A DNA stretch of 64,000 nucleotides from Rhizobium sp. P32RR-XVIII (GCF_012641395.1 NZ_JABAIH010000005.1:186001-250000), one strand, 5' to 3'. Shown: positions 25,641-35,129, counted from the first letter of the stretch. Notes: generated by a model from the sequence alone, not told the origin. Numbers and translations are program-made.

Positions 25641-26844
25641 GAAGGCATTTGTTTGGGAGCGTGGTCCTTTCTCAAACTGCGCTAAATGTGGCGAGAAGAC
25701 GTTTGGCCTTCTCCGAGCGGGCGGGCACTCCTTAACGATGCGCTGTTCAAAATGCCGCTATACGCTCGAGGAAGACCTACCCCCTTTGGATAAGAAGGTA
25801 ATTTATCTTGATCAGTTCGTCTTTAGCTTGCTTTTCAACATCGAGTCTCGTGGCAGGGTAAATCCTGGTCACGAGGCCTTTGCCAAGAAGCTGCACGAGC
25901 GTCTGCGTCGTCTTGTTCTCCTTCAACAAGTTATTCTACCACATTCTGACATTCATCGAGACGAGACCACGGTCTTTCACAGTGCCATCGAGCTAAGAGA
26001 GGCTTACGAGTTCATCGGCGGCGATGTTCAGTTGACTGACACAACCACCGTTGAATTCAATCAAATCATGGACGCGGCTGAGGCCTTCCTAGCTAGCAAG
26101 CCGTTGGAATTTGATTTCTCTGTCGACGAAGTCCTTGAGGATAGACGGAACGATTGGCTGCCAGACCTGCATATTTCTGTGCGATCCGACTATAGCGTCT
26201 TTGCAGATGATCTACGACGAACACGCGACCAAACTCATTCCGAAATGGAAAAGCTTGCGGTCCAATGGGCAAAGAAAAAGCCACGTTTCGCCGACGTTCT
26301 GAAAAGTGAACTGGGGTCAATACTGCCCGCAAAGGTGGGAGCGCTGACAGCTTCCGAGCGAAGAAAATGGGACCCTGACCCTGAGATTTCCGTCAATGCA
26401 ATTGCCGCGCCCATTCAATGCGAGGTTCGCGCACTGCTCAAGCTGATGGCCAAGGCAGGTGTTCCGGCGGATCAGGCTGGTCAGGCGGTCCGGGACTTTT
26501 GGTCATCAAAAATCTACAGGGAGTTGCCGCACCATCGCATTTCGTCATACCTCTTTGCTGCGGTTGCGCGTCGCGTCGTTCAGGGGCAAAAGACCATCAT
26601 TAACAGGGGCCTAATGAATGATATCCGGGCGATCGCTTGCTATGCTCCCTATGTCGACGCGATGTTCGTTGACAAGACTTCCGAACAGCTCATGCACGAA
26701 CGCCCGCTTTCAGATGATCTCAAGTACAAGGCGCGCATTTTTTCATTCTCAAACCAGGACAGCTTTTTGGACTATTTAGACGAGATCGAGGCGGCCACGC
26801 CCCGGCGCGTGAAGGAACTTGCCTCGCGAATATACGGGACATAG
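25639..26844 (+). CDS. Zinc-ribbon plus PIN-like protein of unknown function
   Basis: A 401-residue protein not assigned to a named family. Residues 14-39 hold a four-Cys zinc ribbon (CAKC then CSKC). It is followed by VIYLDQFVFSLLF, which resembles the first strand of PIN-type nucleases with Asp58. Near residues 328-345 the segment NDIRAIA, then YVDAMFVDK, supplies Asp328, Asp340 and Asp345, matching the acidic cluster expected at the end of a PIN domain. A ribonuclease role is therefore plausible but unproven. The start is TTG with GAAGGGA upstream. No antitoxin-like partner adjoins it. The coding DNA is less GC-rich than its neighbours, suggesting transfer. Confidence 0.65.
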   Translation: MKAFVWERGPFSNCAKCGEKTFGLLRAGGHSLTMRCSKCRYTLEEDLPPLDKKVIYLDQFVFSLLFNIESRGRVNPGHEAFAKKLHERLRRLVLLQQVILPHSDIHRDETTVFHSAIELREAYEFIGGDVQLTDTTTVEFNQIMDAAEAFLASKPLEFDFSVDEVLEDRRNDWLPDLHISVRSDYSVFADDLRRTRDQTHSEMEKLAVQWAKKKPRFADVLKSELGSILPAKVGALTASERRKWDPDPEISVNAIAAPIQCEVRALLKLMAKAGVPADQAGQAVRDFWSSKIYRELPHHRISSYLFAAVARRVVQGQKTIINRGLMNDIRAIACYAPYVDAMFVDKTSEQLMHERPLSDDLKYKARIFSFSNQDSFLDYLDEIEAATPRRVKELASRIYGT

Positions 26845-27252
26845 CCGGCGGCCGCCAGCGCATCTCCGCGCCTTACTTGCAGTCGACCTGATGCCGGTCT
26901 TGCCTTGCTGAAGTCGAATAAGACCGTGACCTGATCCGGACCTCGCGCTCGTCCGATCGCGTTCCAGAACGCCGCTTGCTGGAACCATCGCGATGCTTCG
27001 AAGCGCGAGCGCGGGTGGGCGACGGCGCGATGCCACACGGTTCAAAGCTGCAGTGGAAGGGAGCACCCGCTCAGGGCGCAGGCGCTGCGGCGGCAATCGG
27101 CGACTCCCATCGGAATGCCGCCACACTTGTTACTCCCACTGTTCGATTTCCGATGCCAGACTATCTCTCGAACATAACGAGCGATGAGCCGCGAATATCG
27201 CGCTTCAGGCACGAGGCGGGGAATTCGCCCAAATCAGGAGGTTTCGAAAGCC
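26845..27252. other. Intergenic region before the DUF899 gene
   Basis: A 408-bp gap. Open frames on both strands lack ribosome sites and recognisable products. AGGAGG lies about eleven bases before the DUF899 start. Nothing else could be assigned. Confidence 0.45.
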
Positions 27253-28047
27253 ATGACCACCTCAGCCGAGAACGAACGGAAAGGCGGACAGCCTGCCATG
27301 CATACACCGCCCATCGTGTCGCCGCAGGCGTGGGAGACTGCCCGCATGCAGCTACTGGTGAAGGAAAAGGCCCAAAGCAGAGCCCGCGATGCCCTTGCCG
27401 CCGAGCGGCGGCGAATGCCGTGGATGGCCGTGGAAAAGGCCTATGCGTTCGACGGGCCTGCGGGCAGCGCAAGCCTGCTCGACCTGTTCGATGGCAGGCG
27501 TCAGCTGGTTGTTTACCGCGCCTTCTTCGAACCGGGAGTCTTCGGCTGGCCCGACCACGCCTGCCGGGGCTGCTCCATGGTGGCCGACCAAGTCGCCCAC
27601 GTCGCCCATCTGAACGCCCGTGACACCACCCTCGTTTTCGTGTCGCGTGCGCCCCAGGCGGATATCGCGCGGCTGAAGGCGCGCATGGGCTGGGAGATGC
27701 CGTGGTACACCATTACGGATAGTTTCGACGTCGACTTCGGCGTGGACGAGTGGCATGGCACGAACGTGTTCTACCGCGACGGCGACCGTGTGTTCCGCAC
27801 CTACTTCATCAACAACCGCGGCGACGAGCAGATGGGTGGTACCTGGAACTATCTCGACATCACGCCGCTCGGCCGGCAAGAGGTCTGGGAGGACTCGCCG
27901 GAAGGCTATCCTCAAACCCCGACCTACAAGTGGTGGAACTGGCACGACAGCTACGTCTCAGGCGCGGCGCCCGACAAGAAGTGGGTCGAGGTGTCGGACG
28001 CCGGAGAGGCAGCATTCCGGGACCAACACGGGAGCACGAACCGATGA
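27253..28047 (+). CDS. DUF899 thioredoxin-like family protein
   Basis: A 264-residue DUF899 protein with a thioredoxin-like fold. Family landmarks are RRRMPWMAVEKAYAFDGP, LLDLFDGRRQLVVYRAFF, then CRGCSMVADQVAHVAHLNARDT with a C-x-x-C pair, MGWEMPWYTITDSFDVDFGV, and GTWNYLDITPLGRQE. The C-x-x-C suggests a redox role, but the family has no proven reaction. The ATG at 27253 is preceded by AGGAGG at about eleven bases; an upstream ATG at 27184 would put this site inside the protein and is not favoured. Confidence 0.9.
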   Translation: MTTSAENERKGGQPAMHTPPIVSPQAWETARMQLLVKEKAQSRARDALAAERRRMPWMAVEKAYAFDGPAGSASLLDLFDGRRQLVVYRAFFEPGVFGWPDHACRGCSMVADQVAHVAHLNARDTTLVFVSRAPQADIARLKARMGWEMPWYTITDSFDVDFGVDEWHGTNVFYRDGDRVFRTYFINNRGDEQMGGTWNYLDITPLGRQEVWEDSPEGYPQTPTYKWWNWHDSYVSGAAPDKKWVEVSDAGEAAFRDQHGSTNR

Positions 28048-28218
28048 GCCGGGCCTGTGCGGGTGGATCTGATGGGCGGGGAGGGCCGATCTAGGCGGCG
28101 GCGATCGTCTGTGGCAAACTATATTGGGTACTAAGCACTACGGGCGACTGCCACCGTCGCCATGGCCGTGTTTAAATTCGCCGCGTGGGTCCGATATTCC
28201 TCTGAAGGAAGTAGATCG

Positions 28219-28797
28219 ATGACGCGTCACTTGCGAATTCTGGCTGCATTACTGGCACTGCCGCTCATCAGTGCCGGGCCGGCTGACGACGGACGCTGGT
28301 ATGCTGGGGACTATTCCTTCTCCGACGAGCTTGGCGGCTTCCGCATCCTGTCCGTTACGGGCTCAGGGACGAAAGCCGATCCGATAGAAATCAACGAGGA
28401 GCTCATCTCGGCCACGCCGGTCACACTGGTGATCAGGGCCGCAAAACCACTTAAAAATCACGGGTTTCCCGAGGGCAACTTTCATCTGCGGGTCGTCGCC
28501 GTGAACGACAGCGGATTGGCCTGGATCGGGTTCGAATTCGAACTTCAAGAGATTCGCGGCAAACCAAGCGACTTCTATGACGGCCTGTCATTCGATCAGA
28601 CGAGCCGCAATCCTGATGTCATCTCGTCGAACCGGTTTGCCCGTTTCGAGAGCCATTTCGAGAGTTTCGATCGGCTGAGCTTCTCCAACGGCCACGTCGA
28701 TCCGGTAGACCGCGGGGCGTTTGGCTTTTTTATTACTGATGTCACGCCGGTTCCCGAGTTCTACCTGGTGCAGGACCCGCAGATACCTTCCTCGTGA
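28219..28797 (+). CDS. Exported hypothetical protein
   Basis: A 192-residue protein with a short signal peptide (residues 1-19, LAALLALPLISAG) and a globular beta-rich body: GDYSFSDELGGFRILSVTGSGT, LVIRAAKPLKNHGFPEGNFHLRVV, WIGFEFELQEI. It has no recognised domain. GAAGGAAG lies before the ATG at 28219, which gives a better signal sequence than the upstream frame. It is a lone gene convergent with the solute-binding protein gene. Confidence 0.65.
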   Translation: MTRHLRILAALLALPLISAGPADDGRWYAGDYSFSDELGGFRILSVTGSGTKADPIEINEELISATPVTLVIRAAKPLKNHGFPEGNFHLRVVAVNDSGLAWIGFEFELQEIRGKPSDFYDGLSFDQTSRNPDVISSNRFARFESHFESFDRLSFSNGHVDPVDRGAFGFFITDVTPVPEFYLVQDPQIPSS

Positions 28798-28881
28798 GGT
28801 GCCGTCGCTCCACATCAATCAGTTCGGGACTGTCGCTCCAAGACTTCGCGGCAGTTCGATGCTGTAACCGTTTTCTGCGAG

Positions 28882-30075
28882 CTACTGCGGGATGGCGCAC
28901 AGTCCGACGGCGCTTTCATTGAAAACCATAGGGATACCGGAAGGGCTGCCGTCGGGGCATTGGATCTTAGCGCCGACGACGCCCTCCCACCCTTTGGTGA
29001 TGATCTCCGTTGCCTTTTCCTGCTGCTCGAGGGTCGGGAAGAGCGGATCGGCCTCGGTACCGGAACCTCGGAACTGCGCGAGCGTTCCCCCCAAGCCGGC
29101 CGGTACCTTCCCGCTGCGCATCAGGTCTGCCACGCGGATCGGATGGCAGTGGCCGTTCAGGAAGGCGAGCTGCGCCTCGTCCGAATATAGGTATTCGATC
29201 CACAGTCGGGCCGCGTTCGGATGCGGAGCGAACGCGCTGATCGCCTGGGCATAGACGCCGGCGACGACGCCGGTCTTCGGCCTGACGATCTCGATCCTGG
29301 TCTTGCCCCTTAGTCGTTCGCGGTCGCCGAGCGCAAGGTAGTCCCAGCGGATGAGGATGGGTGTCCGCCCGTCGACGAGCGAATCGGAATTGCCGACGAT
29401 GGGAACGAAGTTGCCCTTGCGGTTGAGGTCCGCAAAGAGCTTCATGCCCTGATCGGCCGCATGGTCGACACCGCCGTTGGCGGCCGATAGGCCGGCGGCG
29501 AAGACGCTCTGGATCGCTTGATTTGAGGCAAGATCGCCGGCGAGGCCGACCGCATTTCGGTAATCCCGCGAGGCGAGGTCTGCCCAATCCGTCGGCATCT
29601 TCGTGACGATATCCGCGTTCACTTCGAAGGCGATCGTCCCGTAGTAACCGCCGTACCAATATCCGTCCGCATCCTTGGCGGCGTCCGGAATGGCGGCCCA
29701 CGTTGCCACCTTGTAAGGCTGCAGGAGGCCGTCCCTTTTCGCCGATGAGGCGAAAGACAGGCCGACGTCGATCACGTCCGGCGTTTGCGGGTCGGTTGCG
29801 TTCCGCGCCTTCCTGATCGTGTCAATCACCTTGGCCGATCCCGCGTCCGGCAAAAGTTCGTTGATCGTCAGGCCGTATTTCGCCTTGAAGCCGTCGATGA
29901 TGACGCCGTATCCACACCAGTCGCGCGGCAGGGCGATAACCGTGAGCTTGGCCTCGGCCTTGGCGGTTGCCACCAGCTCGTCCATCGGACCGGCGGAGGC
30001 CATTCCGGTGAATGTCAGCAAGGCCAGCGCCGCCGACGGCATGACCAGGCAGTTCGCTCTCCATCCCATTTTCAT
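28882..30075 (-). CDS. ABC transporter extracellular solute-binding protein, family 1 type
   Basis: A 397-residue periplasmic binding protein with a signal peptide (residues 1-28, ending GMASA). It has the extended two-lobe plan of the spermidine/iron/thiamine group: LTVIALPRDWCGYGVIIDGF near the start, VDGRTPILIRWDYLAL in the hinge region, and HPNAARLWIEYLYSDEAQ near the end. The ATG at 30075 follows GGAGGGG. No permease or ATPase gene adjoins it, so its transporter is elsewhere or absent. Ligand unknown; the plan fits a polyamine or iron-type ligand, which is inference. Confidence 0.85.
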   Translation of the reverse strand: MKMGWRANCLVMPSAALALLTFTGMASAGPMDELVATAKAEAKLTVIALPRDWCGYGVIIDGFKAKYGLTINELLPDAGSAKVIDTIRKARNATDPQTPDVIDVGLSFASSAKRDGLLQPYKVATWAAIPDAAKDADGYWYGGYYGTIAFEVNADIVTKMPTDWADLASRDYRNAVGLAGDLASNQAIQSVFAAGLSAANGGVDHAADQGMKLFADLNRKGNFVPIVGNSDSLVDGRTPILIRWDYLALGDRERLRGKTRIEIVRPKTGVVAGVYAQAISAFAPHPNAARLWIEYLYSDEAQLAFLNGHCHPIRVADLMRSGKVPAGLGGTLAQFRGSGTEADPLFPTLEQQEKATEIITKGWEGVVGAKIQCPDGSPSGIPMVFNESAVGLCAIPQ

Positions 30076-30238
30076 GGCCGTCCCCTCCATAACTGATGGC
30101 CAACGGTTGACGGGATTATAGCAGCTAGCGAGACCCTGGAAAATCGCTATCGGGGCAGCACTTCGTTGACCTGTACGCCGGTGGGCATTGCCCCGCCGCC
30201 AGATGGGGGAAGCGGGGCGCAGGCGCGGGAAGCAGGGA

Positions 30239-31081
30239 TCAACGGAGGAAATCGCGGATCTCGGCGGCGATCTCGGCCGCATGGGTTTCAAGCGCGAAGT
30301 GGCCGGTGTCGAAGAACTTCACGACGGCATCGGGAACATCGCGGCGGAAGGCCTCTGCGCCCGGCGGCAGGAAGAAGGGATCGTTCTTGCCCCAGACCGC
30401 CAGGAGGCGCGGCTTATGGGTGCGGAAATAGGTCTGGAACGCCGGGTAGAGCGCGACATTGCTCTTGTAGTCACCGAAGAGATCGAGCTGAACCTCTTCC
30501 GCGTCCGGCCGCGCCAGATAGAAACTATCGAGCGAATATCCGTCGGGCGAGACCTTGGTGACATCGGAGACGCCGTGCGTATACTGCCATACCGTCGTTT
30601 CCGGCTTGAGCAAGGCCCTCAGTGCATTGCGGTTTTCCTCCGAGGCATCGCGCCAATAGGCCTGGATCGGGTTCCAGCCTTCGCTCAGCCCCTCCTCATA
30701 GGCATTGCCGTTCTGTGAGATAATCGCCGTGATGCGCTCCGGATGCTTCGCCGCCAGCCGGAATCCGGTCGGCGCGCCGTAATCGAAGACATAGACGGCG
30801 TAACGGTCGAAACCGATGATCTCGGTGAAGCGGTCGATCGTCTCGGCGATGCTGTCGAAGCTGTTGCCGCGCGCCGGCCTATCGGACTGGCCAAAGCCCG
30901 GAAGGTCGGGCGCGACAATGTGATAGCGATCGGCAAGCAGCGGGATCAGATCGCGGAACATATGGCTGGAGCTCGGAAAGCCGTGCAGCAACAGGAGTTT
31001 GGCAGCACCGGGCGAACCGGCCTCGCGATAGAAGACTTTCGTGCCGTCGACAGTGGCGGTGCGGTAACTGATGCTGGTCAT
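30239..31081 (-). CDS. Alpha/beta-fold hydrolase (haloalkane dehalogenase / epoxide hydrolase-like)
   Basis: A 280-residue alpha/beta hydrolase. The oxyanion segment is LLLLHGFPSSSHMFRDL (about residues 29-45). The nucleophile elbow YVFDYGAPTGF carries Asp rather than Ser, as in dehalogenases and epoxide hydrolases. The acid-His end is LAVWGKNDPFF and FFDTGHFALETH. PDLPGFGQSDRP is the standard post-strand-4 loop. It is followed upstream, with 72 bp between, by an oxidoreductase gene in the same direction, and a CGNR regulator is divergent from that pair. Substrate unknown. Confidence 0.85.
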   Translation of the reverse strand: MTSISYRTATVDGTKVFYREAGSPGAAKLLLLHGFPSSSHMFRDLIPLLADRYHIVAPDLPGFGQSDRPARGNSFDSIAETIDRFTEIIGFDRYAVYVFDYGAPTGFRLAAKHPERITAIISQNGNAYEEGLSEGWNPIQAYWRDASEENRNALRALLKPETTVWQYTHGVSDVTKVSPDGYSLDSFYLARPDAEEVQLDLFGDYKSNVALYPAFQTYFRTHKPRLLAVWGKNDPFFLPPGAEAFRRDVPDAVVKFFDTGHFALETHAAEIAAEIRDFLR

Positions 31082-31153
31082 GGTCGTAGTCCTTTCTTAA
31101 CCTGTCACATTGGGTTTGCATGGTTACAGTGATTGGTTCATTTCTCTGCTTGG

Positions 31154-32128
31154 TCAGGCGTGCACCACGACGATCTTTCCACCAGCTTCATTGGCCTCCA
31201 TGACGCGGTGCGCCTCGCGAATTTCTTCGAAGCGGAAAATTCTCGCCGGTTTCACATCGAGCCGGCCAGCCGCAACCTCGGCGGCGATCTGCTGAAGGGG
31301 CACGTCCGAGAGCGGGAAGCCAGGCGTGCCGAACACGAAGCTGCCGAAGAATGTCAGATAGACGCCGCTTGGCATCTGCAGCAGCGGGTTGAAATCGGGG
31401 ATCGGATCAAGCCCGCCGAGCCATCCGGCGAGGCAGGAGCGACCCCCGCGGCGGAGCATGGCCAGGGAATCCAATACCACGCTATTACCCACTAGATCGA
31501 GCACCGCATCGATCGCCTTCGCTTCGGCAATGTGTCTCGACAGGTCGGGGCGCTCGATCTCACAGCGCTCGGCGCCCAATTTCTCAAGCAGGGCAAAGCG
31601 GTCGCGATTGCGCGTCGTGGCGATTACCCGAACGCCGGCGTTGACCGCCATCTTGAGCGCCGCCTGGCCAAAGGAGGAGGTCGCACCGCGTATCACGAGC
31701 AACTGCCCCTTCTCGATCTCCAGATTGCGGAACAGGCAGGTCCAGGCGGTCGCGTAGGTTTCGGGGATGGCGGCGAGTTCGGCCCAAGGCAGGTCTGCCT
31801 CGATCAGGGCGACGTTGGAAACCGGGGCGCGCGTATATTCCGCATAGCTGCCGTTGATGGTGCGGCCGAGGCCGCCCATCAGCGCCGCCACCTTGGCGCC
31901 GACCGGGAACTCGCCGCCGGGGCAGGATTTCACGATGCCCACGCATTCGATGCCGCTGACCGGTGCCGCCTCGGCCCATTCGCCGCGGCGCATATGCATC
32001 TCGGCATGGTTGAGCCCGAAGGCCTTGATCTCGATGACGACGTGACCGGCCTTCGGTTCCGGCTCCGGAATATCCTTGTAGACCAGGCTGTCCAGTCCGC
32101 CGAATTTCTCAAGAACGATCGCACGCAT
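31154..32128 (-). CDS. Zinc-type alcohol dehydrogenase / quinone oxidoreductase family protein
   Basis: A 324-residue MDR-superfamily reductase of the quinone-reductase type. It has no structural or catalytic zinc cysteines in the usual places. The N-terminal GroES-like part includes VVIEIKAFGLNHAEMHMRRGEW; the NADPH-binding Rossmann part has LLVIRGATSSFGQAALKMA with the AxxGxxG-like loop. GGGAGA precedes the ATG at 32128. It probably shares a transcript with the alpha/beta hydrolase downstream. It is divergent from the CGNR regulator, which likely controls both. Confidence 0.85.
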   Translation of the reverse strand: MRAIVLEKFGGLDSLVYKDIPEPEPKAGHVVIEIKAFGLNHAEMHMRRGEWAEAAPVSGIECVGIVKSCPGGEFPVGAKVAALMGGLGRTINGSYAEYTRAPVSNVALIEADLPWAELAAIPETYATAWTCLFRNLEIEKGQLLVIRGATSSFGQAALKMAVNAGVRVIATTRNRDRFALLEKLGAERCEIERPDLSRHIAEAKAIDAVLDLVGNSVVLDSLAMLRRGGRSCLAGWLGGLDPIPDFNPLLQMPSGVYLTFFGSFVFGTPGFPLSDVPLQQIAAEVAAGRLDVKPARIFRFEEIREAHRVMEANEAGGKIVVVHA

Positions 32129-32329
32129 TGTCAATTCTCCCATCTGGATCGGCAGCCGCCTGCTCGCTGCGGCGGATGCGTGTTGTGTTAGTAACCTATC
32201 TAAGTGATTCGGAATGGTTACGACGATGCAGCGTAACTTGTCAACCGTCATTGGAGAGGTTATATGAAATTTATATTTTCGAGAGGTCGCCTGCATTGAG
32301 TGTCAGGCGCGCCCGGAACAGGAGTTATG

Positions 32330-32950
32330 ATGGACAACCGCTCTCCCGCCATTTTCGTCGGCGATGCGCTGGGACTGGATTTCCTGAATTCGGTGGCAAC
32401 ACCCGTCGACACGCCAGTCGACTGGATCGAGGACGGCGAGGGGCTGCTGGGTTGGCTGGAGCAGGCGGTGCTGGTGCCGCGCGAGACGCTGGAGGCGATG
32501 CGGGCCGAGGCGCTACCCGGCGAACTCGACAAGGTCGCCGACCAGGCGAGGAACCTGCGCGAATGGTTCCGGGCTTTCGTGCGCAAGCATAAGGGCCGGC
32601 CGCTGACAGCCGGTGTGCTGGACGAATTGGAACCGCTGAACCGCCTGCTGGAGCGCGACGAAGGCTTCAGCCGGATCGTTGCGCAACAGGCGGATGAGGG
32701 CGAGGGACTCGAGTTTCAGGCAATGCGCAAGTGGCGCTCGCCGGAGGCGCTACTTTTGCCCATCGGCGAAGCGCTTGGGCGTTTCGTCTGCACGGAGGAC
32801 TTCTCGGACGTGAAAGCCTGCGAGGGTCCAACCTGCACCTTGCTCTTCGCCGACCATACGCGCGGGCACCGCAGGCGCTGGTGCAGCATGGCCATGTGCG
32901 GCAACCGCGCCAAACAGGCGGCGCATCGGCATCGCCTCAAACAGGCGTAG
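32330..32950 (+). CDS. CGNR zinc-finger / ABATE domain regulator
   Basis: A 206-residue protein of the ABATE plus CGNR type. The N-terminal ABATE domain has FVGDALGLDFLNSVATP and a helical body. The C-terminal CGNR zinc finger is C-x4-C at ACEGPTC, then the Asp-His-Thr loop LFADHTRGHRRRWCSMAMCGNRAKQ, containing the CGNR residues. Such proteins are putative stress-linked transcription regulators. AGGAG lies five bases before the ATG at 32330. It is divergent from the oxidoreductase/hydrolase pair and the natural candidate to regulate it. Confidence 0.85.
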   Translation: MDNRSPAIFVGDALGLDFLNSVATPVDTPVDWIEDGEGLLGWLEQAVLVPRETLEAMRAEALPGELDKVADQARNLREWFRAFVRKHKGRPLTAGVLDELEPLNRLLERDEGFSRIVAQQADEGEGLEFQAMRKWRSPEALLLPIGEALGRFVCTEDFSDVKACEGPTCTLLFADHTRGHRRRWCSMAMCGNRAKQAAHRHRLKQA

Positions 32951-33107
32951 AGCGCGGCGACAAGCTCGACCGAAGCCAATCCGCGACGGACCGCAAGTCC
33001 GTGGGCGCCAGACGCTGTCATGCCTGCGTTACGCCTGCGTGAAATCGTGCTAGATGGCAAAAGACCAAAGCCCGAAAGCAAGATCGCGTATTGTCGAGGA
33101 AACCGCC

Positions 33108-33554
33108 ATGCCCAAGATTGACGTTGCCGCTGCCCCGGAAGGGAAAGAGGAAGCCTCGCAGCTGATCGATGCGCGGATCAAGGCGCTGAGCGACTGGCGG
33201 GGCGAGATGCTGGCCCGGATCCGAACGCTCATAAAGCACGCCGATCCCGAGGTGGTCGAGGAGGTGAAATGGAGAAAGCCCTCAAACATGTTGGGGGTTC
33301 CCGTGTGGGAGCACGGCGGGATCATCTGCACCGGGGAAACCTACAAGAACGCCGTCAAGCTGACCTTCGCCAAGGGCGCCTCGCTGGAAGATCCTTCTAG
33401 CCTCTTCAATTCCAGCCTCGAAGGCAACACCAGACGTGCCATCGATTTCCACGAGGGCGAGCAGATCGATGAAGAGGCGCTGAAGGCGCTCATTCGCGCC
33501 GCGGTGGCACTGAACATGTCGGCACGCTCCCGGAAAGGCCCTAAAAGCGCTTGA
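33108..33554 (+). CDS. DUF1801 (YdhG-like) family protein
   Basis: A 148-residue DUF1801 protein. Family features are LSDWRGEMLARIRTLIKHADPEVVEEVKWRKPS, then VPVWEHGGIICTGETYKNAVKLTFAKGASLEDP, and the basic end RAIDFHEGEQIDEEALKALI. Members have a SufE/NTF2-unrelated compact fold with no proven function. GAGGAAA lies before the ATG at 33108; an upstream ATG at 33054 has no such site. Single gene, convergent with the small-RNA-like repeat at 33603. Confidence 0.85.
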   Translation: MPKIDVAAAPEGKEEASQLIDARIKALSDWRGEMLARIRTLIKHADPEVVEEVKWRKPSNMLGVPVWEHGGIICTGETYKNAVKLTFAKGASLEDPSSLFNSSLEGNTRRAIDFHEGEQIDEEALKALIRAAVALNMSARSRKGPKSA

Positions 33555-33602
33555 GGCGCGTCGACTGCGGTGGACCAGAAGCTGCAGTAAGGGACTCTCG
33601 CG

Positions 33603-33692
33603 GGAAAAGGAAAGCCGGTTCCGGCCGGCTCGATGCTGACTGCCAGGGCAGGAGCGCGAGGCCGGAACAGGAGAACTTCGTGACTGGCAGCG
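33603..33692 (-). ncRNA. Candidate small RNA / 3'-UTR element, copy A
   Basis: This stretch is a diverged copy of 35130-35225. A 35-bp core (33656-33690) matches 35190-35224 with two mismatches. Read on the minus strand, it ends in a GC-rich hairpin (AGCCGG/CCGGCT, 6-nt loop) followed by TTCCTTTTCCC, as at a rho-independent terminator. It begins about 25 bp after the stop of the adenylate cyclase gene on the same strand, so it could be the cyclase 3'-UTR, an independent small RNA, or both. Family not identified. Confidence 0.5.
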
Positions 33693-33716
33693 CCACGTGG
33701 TCCGGAGCGCGGTCGG

Positions 33717-34982
33717 TCAGTGCAGGGACCAGGTGACCGACGTACCGGCGAGAGCTTTCCTCAGATGCTCGTTCGCCTCCACGCCCGCCGCATCCGCCGC
33801 ATATTCCGGTTTCAGCCGTTCGAGGAAGTACATCGTCATCTTGCCCTTGTTTTTCACCTCAAGGGCACCTCGCGGGGTGCAGTCGAAGTATGACTTTACG
33901 TGTTGATAGGTGCCCTCGGAGATGTTCACCTGGTCGGCTTCGTCCGTGCTCTCCATACGAGCTGCGATATTCACTGCGTCGCCCCAGACATCATAGGTGA
34001 ACTTCTTCCGACCGACGACGCCGGACATCACACTGCCGGTATGCAGGCCGATGCGCAGGTGCCATGGCCGCTGCCCGATCGCGGCCCAGCGGTGGTTCGA
34101 CGACACGACAAAGCGCCTGATATCGAGCGCCGCAAGGCAGCAGCGGACCGCGTGGTCCTTGCGGCCCTGCATCAGACCGCCGGCGCACATGTAGGAATCT
34201 CCGATGGTCTTGAGCTTCTCCAGCCCATGCCGCGCGACGATGCTGTCGAACTCGGAGAAGTACATGTCGAGGTCATCGATCAACTCCCGAGGGGAGAGTT
34301 CGACGGCGGATTTGGTGAAGTCGACGAAATCGGTGAAGAGGATCGTCGCGGAGGGATGGTGGCGGGGCTCGACCGAGCCCTTTTCAGTCAATTCCGCGGC
34401 TATCTTGAGCGGGAGGATGTTGAGGAGCAGGCTGTCCGAGCGCTGCTTCTCGGCGGCCAATGCCTGCTGCGAGCGCTGAACCTCGGCGAGCTTCAGGCGC
34501 AGTTCGAGCTGGGCGATGGTTTGGCGCGCGAGGCGTCGGATGCCTTCGGCAGTGTCGAAGGCGAGCTCGCGCGGGGCGAGGTCCAGGATGCAGAGCGTGC
34601 CCAGAGCATGACCGCCTGAATCTATCAGTGGCATGCCTGCATAGAAGCGGATGAAGGGTTCCGTCGCGATGAAAGGCAGCGTCTTGAAGCGGTCGTCGGC
34701 GTGCGTGTCGGGGACAACCAACATGTCGCTGCGGCAGAGCGCGTAGGAGCAGCAGACACCGCCGCGAGGGACTTCTTCGAGGTCGGAAGGAACGCCGTGA
34801 CGGGATTTGATCCATATCTTGGTGTCGCCGACGATGTTGACCATCGCGATCGGAGCACCGGCGATCAGGGCGGCGAGATCGGTGAGGTCATCGAATCCGG
34901 CTTCGGGGTCGGTACCGTAAACGCCGTAGGCCTGTACCGCGGCCAAGCGTTCAGCCTCGTTCTCAGGTAAGGGGAAATCCAT
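33717..34982 (-). CDS. GAF-domain adenylate cyclase, class III
   Basis: A 421-residue soluble cyclase. Residues about 20-165 form a GAF sensor domain (IAMVNIVGDTKIWIKSRHGV, GVCCSYALCRSDMLVV, FYAGMPLIDSGGHALGTLCILD). A short coiled helix then leads to the catalytic domain. Metal aspartates lie in ILFTDFVDFTK and IGDSYMCAG. The adenine-specifying Lys precedes the latter (LKTIGD), and VWGDAVNIAARM carries the transition-state Asn/Arg. This supports cAMP production. GGAGGG at seven bases favours the ATG at 34982 over 34997. Copies of a small-RNA-like element lie on both sides. Confidence 0.9.
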   Translation of the reverse strand: MDFPLPENEAERLAAVQAYGVYGTDPEAGFDDLTDLAALIAGAPIAMVNIVGDTKIWIKSRHGVPSDLEEVPRGGVCCSYALCRSDMLVVPDTHADDRFKTLPFIATEPFIRFYAGMPLIDSGGHALGTLCILDLAPRELAFDTAEGIRRLARQTIAQLELRLKLAEVQRSQQALAAEKQRSDSLLLNILPLKIAAELTEKGSVEPRHHPSATILFTDFVDFTKSAVELSPRELIDDLDMYFSEFDSIVARHGLEKLKTIGDSYMCAGGLMQGRKDHAVRCCLAALDIRRFVVSSNHRWAAIGQRPWHLRIGLHTGSVMSGVVGRKKFTYDVWGDAVNIAARMESTDEADQVNISEGTYQHVKSYFDCTPRGALEVKNKGKMTMYFLERLKPEYAADAAGVEANEHLRKALAGTSVTWSLH

Positions 34983-35129
34983 GCCTGCGCCCTCCATTGT
35001 GCGAAGGCAAAGCTGGCCAAACCGTCGAGGTGAGGCCGGGCGGCTACCAAGCGAAAATTTACTCCAGCTATGTCACTTAAGCAATGATGCCGGCGGGCGT
35101 CCAAGCGAGCGGTTCGGGCCGACTGTTGC

